Shown piece by piece: positions 1 to 3,302 of a stretch of 5,194 nucleotides of DNA. The DNA is from Bryobacterales bacterium (GTDB lineage: Bacteria > Acidobacteriota > Terriglobia > Bryobacterales > Bryobacteraceae). Under the pieces are notes generated by a model that worked only from the letters and a program-made list of their open reading frames with translations, ran no database searches and was not told the origin of the DNA. Positions within the stretch are counted from its first letter, which is position 1, and every line of letters begins with the position of its first letter. The translations under genes were made by a program, and so were the position numbers. The stretch spans positions 1-5,194 of the forward strand of contig JAEUQE010000381.1 of NCBI GenBank assembly GCA_016789785.1, in the 5' to 3' direction.

Positions 1-196
1 CCTCGTCCACCGTGTATCCGAGACCGTTTTGACTAATCGGCCTGGTGGCGGCATTCCAGAATTCTGCAATGTTCTGAACGGTTACGCATAGCGGCTCATC
101 GCGTTCCATGGCAAGGCGAAGAGCGCGAACCGCGATGCCGTGCAAGGGATGAGACGGCTGCGCGGCCCGAAGGAGGACGTTCGTATCGACGAGCAC
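1..196 (-). CDS. VapC-like PIN-domain toxin (partial, 3' end outside window)
   Basis: Probable toxin of a type II toxin-antitoxin pair; PIN-domain VapC proteins are Mg-dependent RNases, usually cutting tRNA or rRNA. The visible 65 residues begin MLVDTNVLLRAA, with the first acidic active-site residue (D4) in the usual LVDTN motif. The second PIN motif is QNIAEFWNAATRP, with the conserved acidic E45. Both are typical of the VapC group; the C-terminal acidic residues lie beyond the window edge. There is no ATG in frame. GTG at 196-194 gives the usual VapC N terminus; a CTG at 205-203 would overlap the antitoxin stop as CTGA and is the alternative. The gene starts within a few bases of the end of the antitoxin gene, so translational coupling is likely. 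The family call is secure; the target RNA and the exact start are not. Confidence 0.85.
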   Translation of the reverse strand, partial: MLVDTNVLLRAAQPSHPLHGIAVRALRLAMERDEPLCVTVQNIAEFWNAATRPISQNGLGYTVDE

Positions 197-201
197 GACT
201 C

Positions 202-450
202 TCAGACTTCCCTGACCAGGTTCGCGCGGTGGACCGCCTCGTCTGACAAAGGAGGCGTATCACGATGGTTCTTCGCCCACTCCTCAAACGCGCGGGCCCT
301 TTCCCTGCTGTTTCTTGCCACGACAGGAAAGCGGGCGGCTTCCCGGGCCGCGATCTCTTGAAGATAGTCGCTGAGAGATACGCCCCGCTCCTGGGCCAAG
401 GCCGTCAGGCCTTTCTCGACTTCCGGGGTCAAGTGCAAAGTGACAGCCAC
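202..450 (-). CDS. Ribbon-helix-helix antitoxin, partner of the PIN toxin
   Basis: Small acidic/basic protein of 82 residues that should bind and neutralise the downstream toxin and repress the operon. The N terminus reads AVTLHLTPEVEKGLTALA followed by RGVSLSDYLQEI: one beta strand and two helices, as in CopG/RHH dimers that use the strand for DNA contacts. The C-terminal half (about residues 43-82) is charged and rich in Arg/Glu, ending LSDEAVHRANLVREV, the sort of flexible tail that wraps a PIN toxin. A strong Shine-Dalgarno AAGGAG (462-457) lies 6 bases before GTG at 450-448, so that start is preferred over TTG at 456-454, which would directly abut the SD. The toxin begins within a few bases of its stop. 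The RHH assignment is by pattern; no specific named family (VapB, RelB and others) can be chosen. Confidence 0.8.
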   Translation of the reverse strand: MAVTLHLTPEVEKGLTALAQERGVSLSDYLQEIAAREAARFPVVARNSRERARAFEEWAKNHRDTPPLSDEAVHRANLVREV

Positions 451-456
451 ACGCAA

Positions 457-462
457 CTCCTT
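457..462 (-). promoter_or_regulatory. Shine-Dalgarno of the antitoxin gene
   Basis: Reads AAGGAG on the minus strand (within AGAAGGAG). It is the only strong SD in the window. It has no spacing to the TTG at 456 but ideal 6-base spacing to the GTG at 450, so it decides the start. Confidence 0.7.
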
Positions 463-584
463 CTCTTTCCACAGTAGCGGATGGGGAACCGCCTGTGCAC
501 GCTTCTCCCATCATCACAGGCATTCGAACGGACATCAGACCGGCGAAAGCGGGCATCACCATGGTCGTCCCGGACCAGGACCGC
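463..584. other. Divergent intergenic region, antitoxin / purM
   Basis: GC-rich stretch between the toxin-antitoxin operon (leftward) and purM (rightward). An open frame continues upstream of purM to 481, but its residues resemble no PurM N terminus, so I treat it as non-coding. It must hold the promoter of the toxin-antitoxin operon, yet I see no convincing -35/-10 pair on the minus strand and no clear palindrome for autoregulation. Confidence 0.5.
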
Positions 585-590
585 TATGAT
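585..590 (+). promoter_or_regulatory. Candidate -10 box for purMN
   Basis: TATGAT (one mismatch to TATAAT) sits in a short AT-rich island 16 bases before the purM ATG at 607. No good -35 is seen 16-18 bases upstream. Competing reading: AGGA at 577-580 followed by ATG at 586 could be an SD plus alternative start that adds seven residues to PurM. The two readings exclude each other. Confidence 0.35.
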
Positions 591-606
591 AAGACTTAGC
601 CCTTCC

Positions 607-1659
607 ATGAAGCCTTCAAAGAAATCCGAAAAGCCCATCTCCTATCAAGACGCCGGCGTGAGCATCGACGAAGGTGATCGCGCCGTCGGTTACATCAAGG
701 GGCTTGCCGCCGCGACATTCAGCAAATCCGTACTCACGGGAATTGGCAGCTTTGGTGGCGGCTATCACTTGAAGGGATGGAAGAATCCGGTTCTTGTGTC
801 GTCGATTGACGGAGTCGGCACCAAGTTGAAGGTAGCCGTGATGGCGAACAAGCACACCTCGGTTGGTCAGGATCTGGTGAACCACTGCGTCAATGACATC
901 ATGGTGCAGGGCGCCCGGCCGCTGTTCTTCCTCGACTATTTCGCCGCGGGTAAGCTTCGTGCCGAGGTCGTGCGTGACGTGATCGCAGGCATGGCAACCG
1001 CATGCCAGGAGAACGGATGTGCGCTGATCGGGGGCGAAACCGCGGAGATGCCCGGCATGTACGCTGATGGCGACTACGATCTGGCGGGGTGCATCATCGG
1101 CGCGGTGGAGAAGAAACGCATGATCACCGGCGAGAGCATCAAAGCAGGAGATGTTCTGATCGCGCTTCCCTCCACGGGCCTGCACACCAACGGTTACTCG
1201 CTGGCTCGCAAGCTGCTGTTTGAAGTGGCAGGCTATGCGCCGGACACGCACTTAGACGAGATTGGAACCACCGTGAGCGACGCCCTGCTCGCGGTACACC
1301 GGAGTTACCGCACTGCGATGATTGCACTGCATGATGCGGATCTGCTGAAGGGCGCGGCACATATCACCGGCGGCGGCATTACGGAGAATCTGCCCCGTGT
1401 GTTGCCGAAGGGCCTTGCGGCGCACATTGATACGACGTCGTGGACCATTCCGCCGCTGTTTGAACTCATGCGCCGGATCGGCAACGTGCCGGAAGCCGAC
1501 TACCGGCGTACGTTCAATCTCGGCGTTGGCATGATCCTTGCCGTGCCCAAGAAGAAAGCGGCGGACGCCGAAAAATTGCTTGCCAGGAAGAAGGAGCCTG
1601 CCTTTGTGATCGGCTCGGTGGTGGAGTCGAAATCGAAGCACCGGGTTATCTACAAATGA
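607..1659 (+). CDS. purM: Phosphoribosylformylglycinamidine cyclo-ligase (AIR synthetase)
   Basis: PurM closes the imidazole ring of the purine: FGAM plus ATP gives aminoimidazole ribonucleotide, ADP and Pi. It is a soluble cytoplasmic dimer. The product is 350 residues, close to the usual 345 or so. Family landmarks appear in order: ISYQDAGVSIDEGD (11-24), SSIDGVGTKLKVA (65-77), NDIMVQGARPLFFLDY (96-111), IGGETAEMPGMY (141-152), PSTGLHTNGYSLAR (188-201), HITGGGITENLPR (252-264) and FNLGVGM (303-309). The Gly/Asp-rich nucleotide and phosphate loops are intact, so the enzyme should be active. The start at 607 gives the family's usual short lead before SYQDAGV; ATG at 586 is an in-frame alternative with an AGGA upstream. 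The stop overlaps the purN start (ATGA), indicating a purMN operon with coupled translation. Confidence 0.97.
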   Translation: MKPSKKSEKPISYQDAGVSIDEGDRAVGYIKGLAAATFSKSVLTGIGSFGGGYHLKGWKNPVLVSSIDGVGTKLKVAVMANKHTSVGQDLVNHCVNDIMVQGARPLFFLDYFAAGKLRAEVVRDVIAGMATACQENGCALIGGETAEMPGMYADGDYDLAGCIIGAVEKKRMITGESIKAGDVLIALPSTGLHTNGYSLARKLLFEVAGYAPDTHLDEIGTTVSDALLAVHRSYRTAMIALHDADLLKGAAHITGGGITENLPRVLPKGLAAHIDTTSWTIPPLFELMRRIGNVPEADYRRTFNLGVGMILAVPKKKAADAEKLLARKKEPAFVIGSVVESKSKHRVIYK

Positions 1660-2261
1660 TCCGGCTGGGAATTCTGCTATCGGGCCGCGGATCGAACTTC
1701 GCCGCCATCGCATCGCGCATTGAACGCGGTGAACTGCAGGCAAGGATCGAGGTGGTGATCTCGAACCGGCCCGAGGCGGCGGGCCTTGAGATCGCGCGCC
1801 AGCGAGGCATTCCGGCCATTTGCATTCCGTCGCGCGGGCTTGATCGCGAAACCTACGACCAGATGTTGCTCGCGGAACTCGTCAAGTGGGACGTGGAGTT
1901 AGTTTGTCTTGCGGGTTACATGCGGCTGCTGAGCGCCTCGTTCATTCGAGCCTACCCGATGCGGATACTCAATATCCATCCATCGCTGTTGCCTGCCTTC
2001 CCGGGTCTGGACGCTCAGCATCAAGCCGTCGCCCACGGAGTCAAATACTCGGGATGCACGGTGCACTTCGTGGATGAGAATCTGGATTCCGGACCGATTG
2101 TGCGGCAGGCCGTGGTGCCAGTGCTCGACGAGGATACGGCGGAGACTCTGGCGGCACGGATTCTCGCGGAAGAGCATCGAATTTACTCGGAGGCAATTGC
2201 GCTTGTGGCGAGCGGGGACTACAGAATCGAAGGGCGGCGGGTCCTCAGCGCCTGGTCGTAG
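1656..2261 (+). CDS. purN: Phosphoribosylglycinamide formyltransferase (folate-dependent GART)
   Basis: PurN transfers a formyl group from 10-formyltetrahydrofolate to GAR to make FGAR, two steps before PurM. It is 201 residues, normal for the family. The N terminus MIRLGILLSGRGSNFAA carries the phosphate-binding GRGSN loop (10-14). The catalytic triad fits the family numbering: N106 and H108 in ILNIHPSLLPAFPG, and D144 in FVDENLDSGPIV. The folate-pocket segment LVCLAGYMRLL (82-92) and the HxxV...GCTVHFV region (127-139) are also present. It starts at ATG inside the purM stop (ATGA) with no SD of its own, so it probably depends on ribosomes finishing purM. I found no clear intrinsic terminator after it, only a weak hairpin at 2272-2295. 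Confidence 0.97.
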   Translation: MIRLGILLSGRGSNFAAIASRIERGELQARIEVVISNRPEAAGLEIARQRGIPAICIPSRGLDRETYDQMLLAELVKWDVELVCLAGYMRLLSASFIRAYPMRILNIHPSLLPAFPGLDAQHQAVAHGVKYSGCTVHFVDENLDSGPIVRQAVVPVLDEDTAETLAARILAEEHRIYSEAIALVASGDYRIEGRRVLSAWS

Positions 2262-2271
2262 CGTCGCGCCA

Positions 2272-2295
2272 GAACAATTGTAGCCAATTCGGTTC
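2272..2295 (+). other. Imperfect hairpin after purN
   Basis: GAAC and AATTG (2272-2280) can pair with CAATT and GTTC (2285-2289 and 2292-2295), with loop TAGC and a two-base bulge (CG, 2290-2291). There is no T-tract behind it, so it is not a standard intrinsic terminator. It lies just upstream of the -10 box at 2304 and could be an operator or a chance fold. Confidence 0.3.
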
Positions 2296-2303
2296 GGGAT
2301 ACT

Positions 2304-2309
2304 TATAAT
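2304..2309 (+). promoter_or_regulatory. Candidate -10 box of the small exported protein gene
   Basis: Perfect TATAAT, 19 bases before the ATG at 2329. A -35 is poor: TTGTAG at 2278-2283 would need a 20-base spacer. If used, the transcript would begin near 2316 and have a leader of only about 13 bases without an SD. Confidence 0.5.
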
Positions 2310-2328
2310 TGGTTACAGAGTCTTACTT

Positions 2329-2700
2329 ATGACCACCCCCCCGAAGTCTCTGCTCGCTTTGTTGCTCACTGCCACCACCACGGTGCTGGCGGGACAACCG
2401 GATAGTGCGGCTGGAAAGATCGGACACGGAACAGTGGAGTTGGGCCGTGGCCTGAAGGATGGAACGGCCGGGATATTCAAGGCAATCGGATCGGGCACCC
2501 GGAAGACGGCCCGGGCGATGAAGGCCGCCGGAGGCGGTACGGCTGCGGCCGCCGGCAAGACAGTGGACACTACGGCGGAGGGCGCTCGCCGGGTCGGTAG
2601 AGGATCAAAGGCCGTTGGCCGGGGCGTGAAGGACGGAGCGGTGTTGACCGGAGAAGGCATTCGCGACGGAGCGCGGGAAGTCGCGAAAGGAAAATCCTAG
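2329..2700 (+). CDS. Small exported Gly/Ala/Lys-rich repeat protein, LEA-like
   Basis: I do not recognise a named family. The 123 residues start with a likely Sec signal peptide (one Lys, then SLLALLLTATTTVLA, cleavage near A21/G22; no lipobox Cys). The mature part has no Cys, almost no aromatic residues (one Phe), and is basic. It is built of Gly-spaced units: GRGLKDGTAG (about 39-48), GRGVKDGAVL (97-106) and GEGIRDGARE (108-117), and about eight 11-residue blocks can be laid out after residue 29. This resembles group 3 LEA-type 11-mers, which form amphipathic helices on drying or on membranes. A periplasmic protective or envelope role is inference only. There is no SD; a TATAAT lies 19 bases upstream. 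The gene ends in a CTAG shared with the stop of the convergent arsR-type gene. Confidence 0.7.
   Translation: MTTPPKSLLALLLTATTTVLAGQPDSAAGKIGHGTVELGRGLKDGTAGIFKAIGSGTRKTARAMKAAGGGTAAAAGKTVDTTAEGARRVGRGSKAVGRGVKDGAVLTGEGIRDGAREVAKGKS
2443..2641 (+). repeat. Internal 25-base repeat pair in the LEA-like gene
   Basis: Positions 2443-2467 and 2617-2641 match at 21 of 25 bases, 174 bases (58 codons) apart and in the same frame, encoding GRGLKDGT and GRGVKDGA. A weaker third copy (GIRDGAR) lies at 2656-2676. This points to growth of the gene by internal duplication. Confidence 0.6.
2697..2700. other. Shared CTAG stop of convergent genes
   Basis: The palindrome CTAG supplies TAG to the LEA-like gene on the plus strand (2698-2700) and TAG to the regulator gene on the minus strand (2699-2697). 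There is no intergenic space, so any terminator for either gene would lie inside the other gene. Confidence 0.85.
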
Positions 2701-3182
2701 TCGCCAGCCACCTGCGCAACTGCCCGCTTGGCCTCGTGATCCTGCGCCGAGCCCGAGCCATTCTCTAAGCTGGGACGCCTGTGGGCTTCCTCGCGCGTGG
2801 ACGAAGGCGTTACCTGTGAGGTGTTGGAAGTCTCGTGACCCCAGATACTTCGGGTCTCTTCCAACGCCTCGCGCATCTCTTCAGCTTGGTGGACATTGCC
2901 TTCCAGAAACTCCAGACCCTCTATCAGCCAGGAGGCGAGCTTCGGCTGGACGAGCTGATAGAACACATGGCGCCCTTCGCGGCGCTCACTCACCAAGCGA
3001 TGGCTGCGGAGCAGGCCAAGATGCTGGGAGACGCCGGAATGTGCCACACCGAGAACAACTTGCAGCGAGTTAACGTCCCGCTCACCACCGCGCAACTCCT
3101 CGATAATCCGGATACGATGGGGGTGAGAAAGCACACTGAGCAGTTTGCCGAGTTCTTTCGAGATGTAGGCACGAGCTGGCAT
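2697..3182 (-). CDS. ArsR-family winged-helix transcriptional regulator with C-terminal tail
   Basis: DNA-binding regulator, probably a dimeric repressor. The first 90 or so residues follow the ArsR/SmtB fold: helix LGKLLSVLSHPHRIRIIEEL (11-30), then the helix-turn-helix VNSLQVVLGVAHSGVSQHLGLLR (37-59) with recognition helix HSGVSQHLGLLRSHRL. The wing SERREGRHVFYQL (65-77) and a dimerisation helix (KLASWLIEGLEFLEG, 81-95) come after. There is no cysteine in the protein, so the classical Cys metal site of ArsR/CadC is absent; a His-based or non-metal signal is possible. Residues from about 112 to 161 are a polar, probably disordered extension. No SD precedes the ATG; a promoter lies just upstream. 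It is divergent from the ABC exporter gene, the usual layout for a local repressor. Confidence 0.88.
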   Translation of the reverse strand: MPARAYISKELGKLLSVLSHPHRIRIIEELRGGERDVNSLQVVLGVAHSGVSQHLGLLRSHRLVSERREGRHVFYQLVQPKLASWLIEGLEFLEGNVHQAEEMREALEETRSIWGHETSNTSQVTPSSTREEAHRRPSLENGSGSAQDHEAKRAVAQVAGD

Positions 3183-3192
3183 CGTTCGAAAC

Positions 3193-3222
3193 AGGATAAC
3201 CCAAATGCTTCGAAAAAGTCAA
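3193..3222 (-). promoter_or_regulatory. Candidate promoter of the ArsR-family gene
   Basis: On the minus strand, TTGACT (3222-3217) is followed after 18 bases by TATCCT (3198-3193), or after 17 by TTATCC. The predicted start of transcription, near 3187, is only about 5 bases before the ATG at 3182, which would make the mRNA nearly leaderless. Confidence 0.5.
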
Positions 3223-3228
3223 ACATGA

Positions 3229-3268
3229 GAACATCTGAATTTCTATATGTTCAAATATCTTGACATAT
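3229..3268. promoter_or_regulatory. Overlapping inverted repeats, candidate ArsR-type operator
   Basis: Two interlocked inverted repeats share bases: GAACAT (3229-3234) with ATGTTC (3247-3252), and ATATGT (3245-3250) with ACATAT (3263-3268), each with perfect 6-base arms and a 12-base spacer. The second spans TCAAATATCTTGA, similar in style to CadC/SmtB-type sites, and covers the exporter's -35 box. The region is AT-rich against GC-rich flanks. That the neighbouring regulator binds here is inferred from position. Confidence 0.5.
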
Positions 3269-3289
3269 ACACCAGTCGAGCCTTATCAT
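3260..3289 (+). promoter_or_regulatory. Candidate sigma70-type promoter of the ABC exporter gene
   Basis: Perfect TTGACA (3260-3265), 18-base spacer, TATCAT (3284-3289, one mismatch). The predicted transcript would start near 3296, after the ATG at 3288, which favours ATG 3303 as the true start. The -35 box lies inside the inverted repeat at 3245-3268, a layout suited to repression. Confidence 0.55.
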
Positions 3290-3302
3290 GAAATCTAATC
3301 GC

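Noticed and set aside
481..606. Open frame extending purM upstream by 42 codons
   Set aside because: The extra residues (Arg/Ser-rich) do not resemble a PurM N terminus, and the protein is already of family length from 607.
616..1251. 211-codon open frame on the minus strand
   Set aside because: Lies wholly opposite the well-supported purM gene; its product is a His/Arg-rich shadow with no recognisable domain.
2262..2328. Riboswitch or intrinsic terminator after purN
   Set aside because: Only a weak bulged hairpin without a T-tract is present, and the gap is too short for a known purine riboswitch.
2313..2660. Pro/Ala-rich minus-strand open frame opposite the LEA-like gene
   Set aside because: Low-complexity mirror of Gly/Ala codons; the plus strand has a signal peptide, a -10 box and in-frame repeats.
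2835..3263. 142-codon plus-strand open frame
   Set aside because: Antisense of the ArsR-type gene and its promoter region; the minus-strand frame has a clear winged-helix pattern and this one has none.
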